Positions 8,918 to 19,200 of a stretch of 64,000 bases of DNA are shown here, piece by piece. Both the position numbers and the translations under genes were made by a program. The stretch spans positions 496,001-560,000 of the forward strand of contig JAWKXU010000003.1 in NCBI GenBank assembly GCA_041396845.1, written 5' to 3'. This DNA is from JAWKXU01 sp020446465 (lineage in GTDB: Bacteria; Pseudomonadota; Alphaproteobacteria; Sphingomonadales; Sphingomonadaceae). The first letter of the stretch is position 1. Every line of letters begins with the position of its first letter. Under the pieces are notes generated by a model. The model was given only the letters and a program-made list of their open reading frames with translations, had not been told where the DNA came from and did no database searches.

Positions 8918-10117
8918 ATGGAATTGATTACCACTTTCGACCATTACGCGACACCACTTGGCGCTGACGGCACGCCTTACGCATACTTCGAGAAGGTTCG
9001 CGATGAAGCCCTGGCTGCAGGGCGTGAAATCGGATGGAGCGAAGCCCATGGCGGCTTTTGGGTTACGACTGGCTGGCAGGCGAGCCGGGAAATCCACCAG
9101 AACAACGTAGACTTTTCCAATCGCGCCACCACCTTCCCACAATATGCCACACCCAGCGGCAAACCGTTCATGCTTTCAGGTCAGGATGAACCGGAACACA
9201 CGCATTACCGCCGGATGGTGCAAGCCCCCTTTACCAAGGTGCGAGCAATGAGAATGCTCGACCAAATGCGGGAAATCGCCGACATGCTGGTTGACCGGGT
9301 GATCGACAAGGATGCTTTCGATGTATGCGAGGCGACCGACCCTATGCCCGGCTACGCATTCTGCGCCATTGTCGGCCTTTCGATGGACGATGCCAGCAAG
9401 TTCCGGCGTTTTGTTCATGCCATGGTGCAAGGCGCGACCGACCCGGAAGGCGCTTCACCTGCGATGCGCGAAATGGAAGCCTATTGGCGTGACATGGTCG
9501 AGCTTCGTCGCCGCGAACCCAACGACGGGCTTCTGAGCGAGATCATTAACAGCGAATATGATGGCGAACGGTTAAACGACGAAGAACTGCTCGATTTCTT
9601 TACCGTGCTGCTGCTTGGCGGGTTTGACAACACTTTGCGGTTCCTTGCCAATGCCTTCCATCGGCTGGCCTGCGACACGGCCTTGCGTCGGCAGCTTGCC
9701 CAGAACCCGGAGCTGATTCCTTCCGCTGTGGAAGAATTTCTCCGCCTTGATGGTCCTGCCTGCATCTTTCGCGAAGTTGTAAACCCCATCACCTTGGCCG
9801 GTGTCGATCTGAAGCCGGGCCAGATCATTGGCATGATTCACCAGATCACCAACCGCGATCCGCGACAGTTCCCCGATCCTGATCGCTTTATCGCCGACCG
9901 CAAGCCGAACCATCACTTTGCCCTGGGCATCGGCATTCACCACTGCCTTGGCGCTTATCTGGCCAAAGCCGAAGCCATTGCAATGATCGAGCGGTTTCTG
10001 GCCCGGATTCCCGAATTCCAGCTAAATCCGAACCAAAAACCCCACTGGGTAGCCGGGCAGGTCGGCGGCTTTCACAGTGTCCCAATCGAGAGAGTGCCCA
10101 TCGCGGCAAGCGCCTGA
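8918..10117 (+). CDS. Cytochrome P450
   Basis: Soluble bacterial class I haem monooxygenase, 399 aa. The haem loop FALGIGIHHCLG places the thiolate ligand at Cys343. The K-helix ExxR is E273-R276 in EEFLRLDGP. The I-helix oxygen-activation segment is LLLGGFDNTLRF near residues 230-242, with GFDNT in place of the common AGxDT. The start at 8918 gives the expected N-terminus; an in-frame ATG at 8834 lies inside the upstream dioxygenase gene. No ferredoxin or ferredoxin reductase gene is nearby, so electrons must come from partners elsewhere. It overlaps no gene and ends 1 bp from the convergent MaoC-like gene. Confidence 0.93.
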   Translation: MELITTFDHYATPLGADGTPYAYFEKVRDEALAAGREIGWSEAHGGFWVTTGWQASREIHQNNVDFSNRATTFPQYATPSGKPFMLSGQDEPEHTHYRRMVQAPFTKVRAMRMLDQMREIADMLVDRVIDKDAFDVCEATDPMPGYAFCAIVGLSMDDASKFRRFVHAMVQGATDPEGASPAMREMEAYWRDMVELRRREPNDGLLSEIINSEYDGERLNDEELLDFFTVLLLGGFDNTLRFLANAFHRLACDTALRRQLAQNPELIPSAVEEFLRLDGPACIFREVVNPITLAGVDLKPGQIIGMIHQITNRDPRQFPDPDRFIADRKPNHHFALGIGIHHCLGAYLAKAEAIAMIERFLARIPEFQLNPNQKPHWVAGQVGGFHSVPIERVPIAASA

Positions 10118-10118
10118 A

Positions 10119-10610
10119 TCACCCGTCCCCCTCGGTCACGGCGCGACTGGCAAATAGCCAGCGCCATTCACCCTCGATTGCCACTTCATCGTCCCCCTTG
10201 ATGATCTGGTAATCGAAAGTGACCTTGCCCTGCGGCTTGACTGCATGCGGCCTGATCTCGCTCACAACCAATTCCAGACGGATGGTATCGCCGAACAGGA
10301 CAGGGGTTTTGTAGCGGATTGTCTGCTCGATAATCGCAAGGCCGGTTCCGGCGGACAACCCAAGCCGCTCCATAAGGCCCGACGCGATACCGATGGACGC
10401 AAGACCAGGCGGAAAGGCACCGCCGAACAGACCATGCTTCGCGGCGAAATCATAATCCACATGCATGGGGTTCATGTCGCCACTATACATTGCCCAGAAA
10501 AGCCCATCGGCCTGCGTGACCGTGCGCCCTTGCGTCACAAGGCGTTCCCCGACAGTAAAATCTTCCAGAAAACGTGCGGATGGACCGATGAAGCGCTTAG
10601 CCTCAGGCAT
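10119..10610 (-). CDS. MaoC-like hot-dog fold hydratase/dehydratase
   Basis: 163-aa hot-dog domain protein, the fold of (R)-specific enoyl-CoA hydratases and mesaconyl-CoA hydratase types. The hydratase signature is seen as YSGDMNPMHVDYDFAAKHGLFGG (residues ~40-62), with the catalytic Asp and His in the D-x4-H arrangement. The ATG at 10610 has AGAAGGA upstream; longer frames run into the neighbouring gene. It starts 12 bp after the stop of quinoprotein C and is likely translated from the same mRNA, which links CoA-thioester chemistry to the periplasmic oxidation. The exact acyl-CoA substrate is not inferable. Confidence 0.87.
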   Translation of the reverse strand: MPEAKRFIGPSARFLEDFTVGERLVTQGRTVTQADGLFWAMYSGDMNPMHVDYDFAAKHGLFGGAFPPGLASIGIASGLMERLGLSAGTGLAIIEQTIRYKTPVLFGDTIRLELVVSEIRPHAVKPQGKVTFDYQIIKGDDEVAIEGEWRWLFASRAVTEGDG

Positions 10611-10621
10611 GTGAAGTCCTT

Positions 10622-12970
10622 CTACTGTTTCACCTGTTTGGGCAGAGCATAAGCGATAAAGGCGTCTGACGCCCCGGAACCGAGAACAATGCTTCCGCCC
10701 GCCGCGATGACAACAAACTGCCTGCCGCTTTTCGGGCTGATATAGGTGGTCGGGTTCGCGTTGCCGCCTGCGGGCAACCGGCGCGACCACAACTGCTTGC
10801 CCGTGCTGGTATCGAGTGCGCGGAACCGCTTTTCCTGCGAACCACCTATGAAAATCAGTCCGCCACCCGTCGTCAGCGATCCGCCAAAGCTCGGCACACC
10901 AATCGGCAGAGGCACATGCGATGCCACCCTGAAGGGGCCTGTATCGACACTCGTGCCAAAAGGTTTTTGCCAGATGACTTTACGCGTCTTCAGGTCCACC
11001 ACTGCAATGTTACCATAGGGCGGTTCAAGACAGGGCATCTCAAGCGGCGACGCAAACAACGGGTCTAGCAGCGCACCATAAGCCACACCTGCCTGCGGGT
11101 TCTCGACCCCGACATGGGGAACAGCCCCGGTTGTGGTCGGCGCAAAACCCAGACGATCGGCTTCTGCCCGCGTGACCAATCGAACCCTGATCGGCAAGCG
11201 CAACCAGTCAACCACCATCAGCCCGTTTTCCGGATCGACCGAAATGCCGCCTCGGTTCATTCCACCAACATTACCGGGATACTGGATCGACCAATCCATC
11301 CCCGGCGGGGTGAACATGCCCTGATATCGCGATTGCCGGAATTTGATGCGACACCACAACTGATCGAGAGGAGTCGCGCCCCACATCATCGATTCCGTCA
11401 GGGTTTCCCGGCCAAATCCGGGCATTCCCGCCGAAATCGGCTGGGTAGATGAAAGGCGCTCCCCCTTCATCGAGCCTTGGGGCGCGGACTGCTCCTCGAC
11501 TGGAGCCAATGGCTTCCCGGTCCGGCGATCGAGCAGAAATATCTCCCCCTGTTTGGTTGGTTGCAACAGCGCGGGGACTTTCTCGCCATTGACCGGAAGG
11601 TCGATAAGCGTTGGTTGCGATGCAATGTCATAGTCCCAGACGTCATGGTGGACGGTCTGGAAATGCCACCGTTCGGCACCGGTTTCGGCGTCAATTGCAA
11701 CCACCGAACTTGAATACTTTTCTGTGCCGGGGGATCGGTGCGCGCCCCAGTAATCGGGTGTGCCATTGCCGGTTGGCACATAGACAAGCCCCAGATCCTC
11801 ATCACCGCTCATCGGTGCCCAGCTATTTGCCGTTCCTCGGGAGAAGCTCTTGCCTTCGGGCGGCATTCCATGCTCGTCCGGGCGATCCATGTCCCAGGCC
11901 CAGGCGAAAGCACCTGTCACGGCATCGTATGCGCGGATAACGCCCGATGGCTCGTTCGTCATCTGACCATCCATCACGTTGCCGCCGACAATCACCTTGC
12001 CGCGCACCAGAACCGGCGCAGAGCTGACGTAATAGTAATCGGGCAGAACATTGCCCATTCCGGCTTTCAGATCGACAAAACCGTCTTTCCCAAAATCCAT
12101 GCAGGGTTTGCCAGTCACGGCATCGAGCGCCATCAACCGCGCGTCGATAGTCCCTGAAATTATTCGGGCAGCACAAGCGCCAGTTGCATCCGGTTGCCTG
12201 AAATAGGCAACTCCGCGACATGCGCCCGACATTGGCGGGTCAATACCGGGATCGAAGGCCCAGCGCCGCTTGCCCGTTTCGGCATCGATAGCGTGAACCT
12301 GATTTGATGACGTGCAAATGTAAACAGTATCGCCAATCATCAGCGGGTTGTTCTGGACACCGTTGCCGGTGAACTCATCGCCGGTATGATAAGTCCAGGC
12401 CCGTTCCAGGCTGCCGATATTCGTGACGTTGATCTGCGAAAGGGGTGAGTATTTCGTCCCACCCAGATCATTCCCATAATGGCGCCACTCACCATTGCTG
12501 GTTTGCGCCGGGACCGCTTGCGGGAAATCGGTCTGCGACACCGATCCATGATCGCGGACCGCAAGATAGACTGGCAGGCCAAGGCCAAGAATTACGACCG
12601 CGGCACCACCGGCAAGCACCGTGGCTGGCAATTTGCGCAACCATGGCCAGATCACCCAAATGCCGAGAACGGCGGGCGCCAGAAACCGTGCCTGCACGCC
12701 CCAGATATTACGGCTTTCGACCAAGGCCCAGATCAAGGTTGCCAGCAGCAACGCAACATAGACCACAATCGCACGATCACTGCCCCTGAACGCAAAAAAC
12801 GCCGAGACAAGAACGGCAACGCCAGCGAGCAGATAATAAGGCGACCCGCCAAGCATCAGGAGATAGGCCCCGCCACCAAGGAGCGGAAGCCCGATTATCG
12901 TCAGGACAATCGCCAACACTATGCGACGCCTTGCGCGGGTTCCACCGCTATCAGGTGAATCCAAAGCCAT
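10622..12970 (-). CDS. Membrane-bound PQQ-dependent dehydrogenase (C)
   Basis: Third paralogue, 782 aa, closest in sequence to A: both share long stretches around RGTANSWxPMSGDE and TGNxTPDYWGAHR. The membrane domain covers residues ~15-135, and the VHHDVWDYD motif is near residue 440. The late propeller blade reads GKQLWSRRLPAGG. The ATG at 12970 follows GGATTCAGG. It heads a two-gene unit with the MaoC-like protein. Two short palindromes lie in the 157-bp gap upstream. As in the other copies the periplasmic domain would oxidise its substrate and pass electrons to ubiquinone. Retention of three copies suggests different substrates or stereochemistries (inference). Confidence 0.9.
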   Translation of the reverse strand: MALDSPDSGGTRARRRIVLAIVLTIIGLPLLGGGAYLLMLGGSPYYLLAGVAVLVSAFFAFRGSDRAIVVYVALLLATLIWALVESRNIWGVQARFLAPAVLGIWVIWPWLRKLPATVLAGGAAVVILGLGLPVYLAVRDHGSVSQTDFPQAVPAQTSNGEWRHYGNDLGGTKYSPLSQINVTNIGSLERAWTYHTGDEFTGNGVQNNPLMIGDTVYICTSSNQVHAIDAETGKRRWAFDPGIDPPMSGACRGVAYFRQPDATGACAARIISGTIDARLMALDAVTGKPCMDFGKDGFVDLKAGMGNVLPDYYYVSSAPVLVRGKVIVGGNVMDGQMTNEPSGVIRAYDAVTGAFAWAWDMDRPDEHGMPPEGKSFSRGTANSWAPMSGDEDLGLVYVPTGNGTPDYWGAHRSPGTEKYSSSVVAIDAETGAERWHFQTVHHDVWDYDIASQPTLIDLPVNGEKVPALLQPTKQGEIFLLDRRTGKPLAPVEEQSAPQGSMKGERLSSTQPISAGMPGFGRETLTESMMWGATPLDQLWCRIKFRQSRYQGMFTPPGMDWSIQYPGNVGGMNRGGISVDPENGLMVVDWLRLPIRVRLVTRAEADRLGFAPTTTGAVPHVGVENPQAGVAYGALLDPLFASPLEMPCLEPPYGNIAVVDLKTRKVIWQKPFGTSVDTGPFRVASHVPLPIGVPSFGGSLTTGGGLIFIGGSQEKRFRALDTSTGKQLWSRRLPAGGNANPTTYISPKSGRQFVVIAAGGSIVLGSGASDAFIAYALPKQVKQ

Positions 12971-13060
12971 CCTGAATCCCCTCTATCCTTGACAGCGCCT
13001 CGGACGAGGTGATCGAACGCACATGAGGCCGTAACTACATGCTGACGTTCTGATCGCCGC

Positions 13061-13073
13061 CGTTCCGGGAACG
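13061..13073. promoter_or_regulatory. 13-bp palindrome upstream of quinoprotein C
   Basis: CGTTCC-G-GGAACG is a perfect inverted repeat about 90 bp upstream of the quinoprotein C start codon. A second, smaller one (CCTCG-GA-CGAGG) is at 12998-13009. Both fall where an operator would lie in this 157-bp gap, but no regulator gene is adjacent, so the assignment is positional only. Confidence 0.25.
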
Positions 13074-13127
13074 AAGGCTATCCGGCCTGCTGCCTAAACG
13101 CTGTTGTGGCAGGCCAGCATTCGACGC

Positions 13128-13595
13128 TCAACTGTCGAATACGCCGCCCTGATCGTTACCATTGTTCCAGATGAAGTCGAGATAGGCCTTTGAAATCAGC
13201 CACCCTTTTTCAGGAGTTTTTACAAAGTCCCAGCGATAAATCCCGCCGGACTGATAGTAATTGTCACGCTTTTCCTTATCGAAAATCGCCGTGAAAATCA
13301 GGTTGGCTCGACCGCTTGCCGTATTGGTACCAGTAATCTCGAAATCCAGATTGACCATGATATGCTGCATCAGATCATAGAACGGGTCCATGCTGGACTT
13401 GCAGATTTCCAGAATACCTTCACGGCCAGCCATTTCGCCAAAACCATGTTCGAATACGAAAACCGCATCGTCCGTAAAATGCTTGGCCCAATCATCCCAG
13501 TCAAAACGGTCGGCCGTCTGGTGATAACTGTTTATCAGTCGCGTCAGATCCTGAATGGTTTCAAGCCGTGCCAGCCGTGCTTCCAGGTCACTCAT
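13128..13595 (-). CDS. SnoaL/NTF2-fold protein
   Basis: 155-aa cone-barrel protein of the SnoaL_4 type, a fold used by polyketide cyclases, ketosteroid isomerases, scytalone dehydratase and ring-hydroxylating oxygenase small subunits. The opening RLETIQDLTRLINSYHQTADRFDWDDW and FTDDAVFVFE are typical of the small proteins found in sphingomonad aromatic or steroid catabolic clusters. A Tyr-His and an Asp pair near residues 25-36 could be catalytic. The ATG at 13595 has GGAGAG upstream; a GTG one codon earlier is less well placed. It is divergent from the short-chain dehydrogenase. Function in the cluster is unknown; isomerase or dehydratase is a guess. Confidence 0.8.
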   Translation of the reverse strand: MSDLEARLARLETIQDLTRLINSYHQTADRFDWDDWAKHFTDDAVFVFEHGFGEMAGREGILEICKSSMDPFYDLMQHIMVNLDFEITGTNTASGRANLIFTAIFDKEKRDNYYQSGGIYRWDFVKTPEKGWLISKAYLDFIWNNGNDQGGVFDS

Positions 13596-13762
13596 CACGC
13601 TCTCCTTTACTTGGACAGGCCAACGATAATCGGGCCGACCCGCTCCATTTTATGACATGGACCACATTGCCTGCGACGCACGACTTGTCCATATAAATAC
13701 GATCAATTTTCGGATTTTTGGACCGGATGGTCAGAAAATCACCGGGTGCGGGAGAATGTCGG

Positions 13763-14722
13763 ATGGGTTTGATGGATTTTCAGGGGCGCGTCGCCATTGT
13801 GACAGGTGCAGGCAGGGGCATGGGGCGCAGCCATGCACTTATGCTTGCATCCCGTGGCGCGCGCGTTGTGGTAAACGACATCCCCTCGCCCGATGAGGAC
13901 ATCAACCCCGCCGATCAGGTTGTCGCCGAAATTCGCGCTGCTGGTGGAGTGGCCGTGGCCGATCTGCACAGCGTCATCACCAACGCTGACGATATTGTTG
14001 CAACAGCCATAGATCATTTCGGCGCGTTGGACATTGTCGTTTGCAATGCCGGTGTGATGAGCAGCACCAGCCTCGCCGACGCTGACCCTGAAGACTGGCG
14101 ACGGGTATTCGACATACATTTTCGCGGAACAGTCGATGTCTGTCGTGCCGCCTGGCCTCATCTCATCGCTTCTGGCACGGGTCGTATCGTAACGACATGC
14201 TCCAGCGGTATGCTCGGAAACGCGGGGCTGACAAGCTATGGCTCGGCCAAGGGGGCTACTTTCAGCTTTTCGCGCAGCCTCGCGATCGAAGGACAGCCGC
14301 ATGGCATTACGGTCAACACCATTCTGCCTTCTGCATGGACCCGGATCACCGGCACAATTGATGACCCGGCAATCGCCGAAACCCTGCAAAAATACTTCCA
14401 GCCCGACCATGTAGCCGCGCTTGTGACATGGCTATGTCATCAGGATACGAAGATCACGAATGAAGCGTTTCAGGTAAGCGGTGGCCGCGCAGGCCGGCTG
14501 GTGATGGCGGCATATCCCACCGTGCGCACATCGGACAGCACACCGGAAAACTGGCGCGTGCATGAAACCGAACTGATGCAGGACGGTGACCTGACCCCGC
14601 TTCGCAGCACGGCGGAAATGTTCGGCAACGAATTAGCAGATGCCGATCCTGCCATTCGCCATGCCATGAGCGATGAACGCGGCGGTCTGGGGCTGAAGCC
14701 GACAACCGGGCGTGAAGGCTGA
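13763..14722 (+). CDS. Short-chain dehydrogenase/reductase
   Basis: Classical-type SDR with an extended C-terminus, 319 aa. The cofactor loop is GAGRGMG (TGxxxGxG) near residue 15. The NAG motif is CNAGVM. The catalytic Tyr159-xxx-Lys163 lies in SYGSAK, with a serine near 147. VVVNDI, ending in an acidic residue after the second strand, points to NAD+ rather than NADP+. The extra ~65 residues beyond the usual 250 resemble the SDR domains of multifunctional beta-oxidation (17-beta-HSD type 4-like) enzymes. The start at 13763 has GGGAG upstream. It may oxidise an alcohol produced by the neighbouring oxygenases. Confidence 0.92.
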   Translation: MGLMDFQGRVAIVTGAGRGMGRSHALMLASRGARVVVNDIPSPDEDINPADQVVAEIRAAGGVAVADLHSVITNADDIVATAIDHFGALDIVVCNAGVMSSTSLADADPEDWRRVFDIHFRGTVDVCRAAWPHLIASGTGRIVTTCSSGMLGNAGLTSYGSAKGATFSFSRSLAIEGQPHGITVNTILPSAWTRITGTIDDPAIAETLQKYFQPDHVAALVTWLCHQDTKITNEAFQVSGGRAGRLVMAAYPTVRTSDSTPENWRVHETELMQDGDLTPLRSTAEMFGNELADADPAIRHAMSDERGGLGLKPTTGREG

Positions 14723-14729
14723 ACGCTAT

Positions 14730-14765
14730 AGCGTTTCATGAAAAGGTTGAATCGGAAGAAACGCT
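14730..14765 (+). repeat. Dispersed hairpin repeat, short copy
   Basis: A 36-bp unit starting AGCGTTTC and ending GAAACGCT, which form a stem. It is preceded by a 14-bp palindrome, AACGCTATAGCGTT, at 14722-14735. The same unit occurs at 57540-57575 (reverse) and 61472-61507 (forward). It sits in the 95-bp gap between the convergent SDR and outer-membrane factor genes, a typical place for REP-like elements, and may act as a bidirectional transcription end. Confidence 0.75.
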
Positions 14766-14817
14766 AAAGAACGCTCTCAAACCTGCCACCGAACATCTTG
14801 CTGTGCCCCATCAGCGG

Positions 14818-16248
14818 TCAATTAAGCCCGCCCCCCAGTGCCCGATACAGCGTGACAAGATTTGTGGCACGATTGAGCCGCCCGGTGATGATCGCTCTTT
14901 TCGCAGCATAGGCGGTGCGCTGCGAATCCAGAAGTGTCAGAAAAGAGTCGATACCCGCACGGTATCGCGCGTCTGACAGCTTGGCTGCCACGTCCGCCGA
15001 ATCCGCACGTGCAGTGAGCGCAGAGACACGCTCATCAATCGTTCCGCGCGTTGCCAGTGCATCGGCCACTTCGCGAAAAGCGGTTTGCACAGCCTTTTCG
15101 TAAGTAGCCACGGCAGCTTTCTGCCCCGCCTTGACGGCTGCCAGATTGCTGGTGCCGCGTCCAAAATCGAAAATTGTCTGTGACACATCAGGGCTGACAG
15201 ACCACGCCTCGCTGTTGCCCTTGAGCAGGCCCGACAGTGCAGAACTGATGGTTCCAAAGCTGGCGGTGAGCGAAATGGTGGGGAAAATGGCCGCCCGCGC
15301 AGCGCCGATGTTCGCATTCTGGGCCATCAGCCGGTGTTCGGCTTCGAGTACGTCCGGTCGCCGCAGCAACACCGCAGAATCCATATCGGCAGGAAGCGCA
15401 TCGAGCGTGAACGCCTCGTCACCCATTCCGGCTGGCAGATGCTCTTCCGCGACAGGCATTCCGACAAGCAGATCCAGCGCATTTTTATCCTGCGCGATCA
15501 GTGTCTGGAGCGCTGCAACATCGTCACGCGCGGATTGGTAATTGGTATCGGCCTGGCGCACTTCGAGTTCGGACACAGTGCCGATACGAAACTGCGCTTC
15601 TGTCAGTTCACGGGTGCGGGCATAGCTTTCCAGCGTATCGCGCGCGACCGCCAGCATATCCCTGTCAGCAGCCAGCGTGAGCCAGGCCGAACCGATTTCA
15701 GCGATCAGGCTGATCCGGGTTGCCTTGCGCGCCTCATCGCTTGCGAAATAGCTCTGCAAGGCCGCTTCGTTGAGGTTCCGCACTTTGCCCCAGAGATCAA
15801 TCTCGAAGGCCGAAACACCAATGTCTGCCCGGTATATTTCACTGGTCCCGCCATCGGTGCCGCCAGTGCCGGTGCCGCTTCGCGCCGCAAGCCCCTGGCT
15901 GTTGGCGTATGTCGCACGCGCGCTTGCATCGATCGTGGGCAGCAGGTCAGCGCGTTGCACACGATATTCCGCCCGCGCCCGCAGGACGTTGGCAGCCGCT
16001 ACCTGCAAATCCCGATTATTTTCAAGGCCGAGCGCGATAACCTCACGCAACCGGGGATCGAGAAAGAAATCCCGCCAGCCAATACGGGCAATATCCTGCC
16101 CTTCGGCGGCGGCATCGGGATAGACGGTCCCTTCGGGTAAGGTAGTCGGAACAGCACCCGCCGGACGAACGTAGCGCGGGGCCATATTGCACCCGGTAAG
16201 GGCTACTCCCAACAACAGGGAAACGAATATCCGGGGTTTGCTCGTCAC
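14818..16248 (-). CDS. RND efflux outer-membrane factor lipoprotein (NodT/OprM family)
   Basis: 476-aa outer-membrane channel subunit of a tripartite pump; three copies form the beta-barrel and periplasmic alpha-tunnel. The signal peptide ends in the lipobox LTGC (Cys20), so the mature protein is lipidated. Two repeated coiled-coil OEP domains follow, visible as NNRDLQVAAANVLRARAEYR and the C-terminal copy with SDARYRAGIDSFLTLLDSQR. Its start overlaps the pump gene's stop by 4 bp, and it is last in the adaptor-pump-channel operon. Confidence 0.93.
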   Translation of the reverse strand: MTSKPRIFVSLLLGVALTGCNMAPRYVRPAGAVPTTLPEGTVYPDAAAEGQDIARIGWRDFFLDPRLREVIALGLENNRDLQVAAANVLRARAEYRVQRADLLPTIDASARATYANSQGLAARSGTGTGGTDGGTSEIYRADIGVSAFEIDLWGKVRNLNEAALQSYFASDEARKATRISLIAEIGSAWLTLAADRDMLAVARDTLESYARTRELTEAQFRIGTVSELEVRQADTNYQSARDDVAALQTLIAQDKNALDLLVGMPVAEEHLPAGMGDEAFTLDALPADMDSAVLLRRPDVLEAEHRLMAQNANIGAARAAIFPTISLTASFGTISSALSGLLKGNSEAWSVSPDVSQTIFDFGRGTSNLAAVKAGQKAAVATYEKAVQTAFREVADALATRGTIDERVSALTARADSADVAAKLSDARYRAGIDSFLTLLDSQRTAYAAKRAIITGRLNRATNLVTLYRALGGGLN

Positions 16249-19200
16249 GATGCTTCGCCCTCCCCTGTTACCGGTTCGGAATCGCCGGTCACTGCCGCCA
16301 TCGAACGCCTCGCAAACAACTGCCGAACCACAACGAAGAATAGCGGAACGAAGAAGATGCCGAGGAAAGTCGCCGACAACATGCCTCCGACGACAGCCCG
16401 ACCGATCGCATTCTGTCCGCCCGCACCTGCGCCCGTTGTCAGCGCAAGGGGCAGAACACCAAAGACGAAAGCAAAACTGGTCATCAGGATCGGGCGCAAG
16501 CGCAAACGGGCCGCAGCAACAGCCGCGTTGAACGCATTCATGCCTTCACGCATCCGTTCTTCCGCAAACTCGACAATCAGGATGGCATTCTTGGCTGAAA
16601 CCCCGATCGTCGTAATCAGGCCGACCTGCAGATAAATATCGTTGTTCAGCCCTGTCAGCCATGCAGCGAAGAGCGCACCGAAAACGCCAAGTGGCACGAC
16701 AAGCAGCACCGAAACCGGGACAGACCAGCTTTCGTAAAGCGCGGCAAGGCACAGAAAAACAATCAGCAGCGACAAGGCATAGAGCGCCGGGGCCTGACCG
16801 CCAGAAAGACGTTCCTCATACGAAAGGCCGGTCCACTCCAGCGCTGTACCGGGTGGCAGCTTGGCGTGAATTTCTTCCATGGCCTGCATTGCCTCACCCG
16901 TGCTGACACCGGGTGCCGCCGCGCCCTGAAGCTGCATTGCGGCCTGGCCATTATACCGTGTGAGCTGGGCAGGCGCGGTCACCCACTCCAGCGTCGAAAA
17001 GGCACTATATGGGACCATATTTCCAGTGGAGCCGCGGACATAGAAGGCGCTGAGGTCTTCCGGCTTCATCCGATATGGCCCGTCGGCCTGGACATAGACG
17101 CGTTTGACACGGCCACGGTCAATGAAATCATTGACATACCGGCCACCCCAGGCCGCCGAAATCATGGAATTGACCTCGCCCAGATCGACACCCAACGCGC
17201 GCGCCTTGTCCTGATCGACATTGATCTTCAACTGCGGCGCATCTTCAAGCGACATCGGCCGGACCTGGGTAACGCGAGCATCCTGCATCGCCATGCCCAT
17301 CATCATGTTGCGGGCTTCCAGCAGCTTGTCGTGCCCGATCCCGCTCTTGTCGACCAGTTGCAGGTCGAATCCGGTCGCATTACCCAGTTCGATAACCGCA
17401 GGGGGCACAAGGGCGAATATCATGCCATCGTGGTAATTCTGGAACGCCCCCATAGCCCGCCCTGCAATCGCCTGCGCACTATTGGCGCTGCCGGGACGTT
17501 CTTCCCAGTCCTTCAAGGGAACAAACGCCAGACCCGCATTCTGCCCTTGCCCAGCGAAACTGAAGCCGTTGATCGTGAATACCCCCCGGACATTCTTTTC
17601 CTCTTCGACCATGAATTGATTGCGGACAGCATCAAGTCCCTTGGCCGTTCGCGAGGAAGTCGCCCCCGAAGGCCCCTGCACCATCGCGATCACCGACCCC
17701 TGATCTTCTTCAGGCAGAAACCCTGATGGCAAGCGCTGGAAAATGACAGCCATGACCACTGTTATCAGCAGGAAAACGACCATTGAGCGTTTCCAGCTCC
17801 GCGTCATCTTGACGACGCCGCCTTCGTATCGGGTGCTGCTGCGTTCAAACTTGTCGTTAAACCAGCGGAAAAATCGCGCTAGATAGCCGTTGCCTTCATG
17901 CTTCGTCGGATCGTGCGGCTTCAGGATCGTCGCGCACAAGGCAGGCGTCAGGATAAGGGCGACCATGACCGAAAGCGCCATCGCCGAGACAATAGTGATC
18001 GAGAACTGGCGATAAATGACCCCCGTGGACCCGCCGAAAAAGGCCATGGGAAGGAACACAGCCGATAGAACCAAGCCTATGCCAACCAGGGCACTGCTGA
18101 TCTCATCCATCGATTTTCTGGCAGCTTCCTTGGGGCTTAGGTGCTCCGTCGTAATAAGACGCTCGACGTTTTCAACGACAACGATCGCGTCATCGACCAG
18201 AAGACCGATGGCCAGCACCATGCCAAACAGGGTCAGCGTGTTTATCGAGAACCCTGCAACCGCCATGATCGCAAATGTACCCAACAGCACAATCGGCACG
18301 GCAATTGTCGGAATCAGCGTAGCCCGCATGTTTTGCAGGAAAAGCAGCATGACCAGGAAGACCAGCACGACCGCTTCGACCAAGGTCTCAATAACTTGCT
18401 GGATCGATAGCCGCACAAAAGGACTGGTATCGTAAGGGTAGATAACCTCGACATCCGAAGGTAACGTCCCGCCGATATCCTGCGTCAGCGCCTTGACCGC
18501 ATCGACCGTATCAAGCGCATTCGCGCCCGGCGCCAGTTTTATCCCCATGCCCGAGGCCGGCATACCTCTCCAGAGTGAATCCACCGCATAGCTCTCAGCG
18601 CCAAGTTCGACACGTGCAACATCGCGCAAGCGTACAACGGCACCACTACTGTCTGTCTTCAGGCTGATCGCGCCGAATTCTTCGGGCGTAGTGAGGCGTG
18701 ACTGGACGGCGACTGTCGCATTTAGCATCTGTTCGGCAGGTGCAGGCTGCGCGCCGATCTGCCCTGCTGAAACCTGCGCGTTCTGGGCTTCCAGCGCAGC
18801 CACGACATCGGAAACAGTCAGTTGTACGCCATTGAGTTTCAGTGGATCGAGCCAGATACGCATCGCGTACTGGGATCCGAAGATCTGGATGTCCCCGACA
18901 CCATTTATACGGGCGACCTGATCTTGCATACGCGAGGCCAGCATATCCGCGAGGTCCGCCTTGTTGTGGCTGCCATCCTTTGAATACAGCCCGACGACCA
19001 TCAGGAAATTATTGGACGACTTGGCAACCCGAATACCCTGACGCTGCACCTCCTGGGGCATGAGCGGCATGGCCGATTGCAGCTTGTTCTGGACCTGAAC
19101 CTGCGCAATGTCCGGATCGGTTCCCTGTTCGAACGTAAGCGTTACCGTGGCGCGACCGGCAGAGCTTGACGACGATGAAAAGTAACGAAGGTTGTCGATA

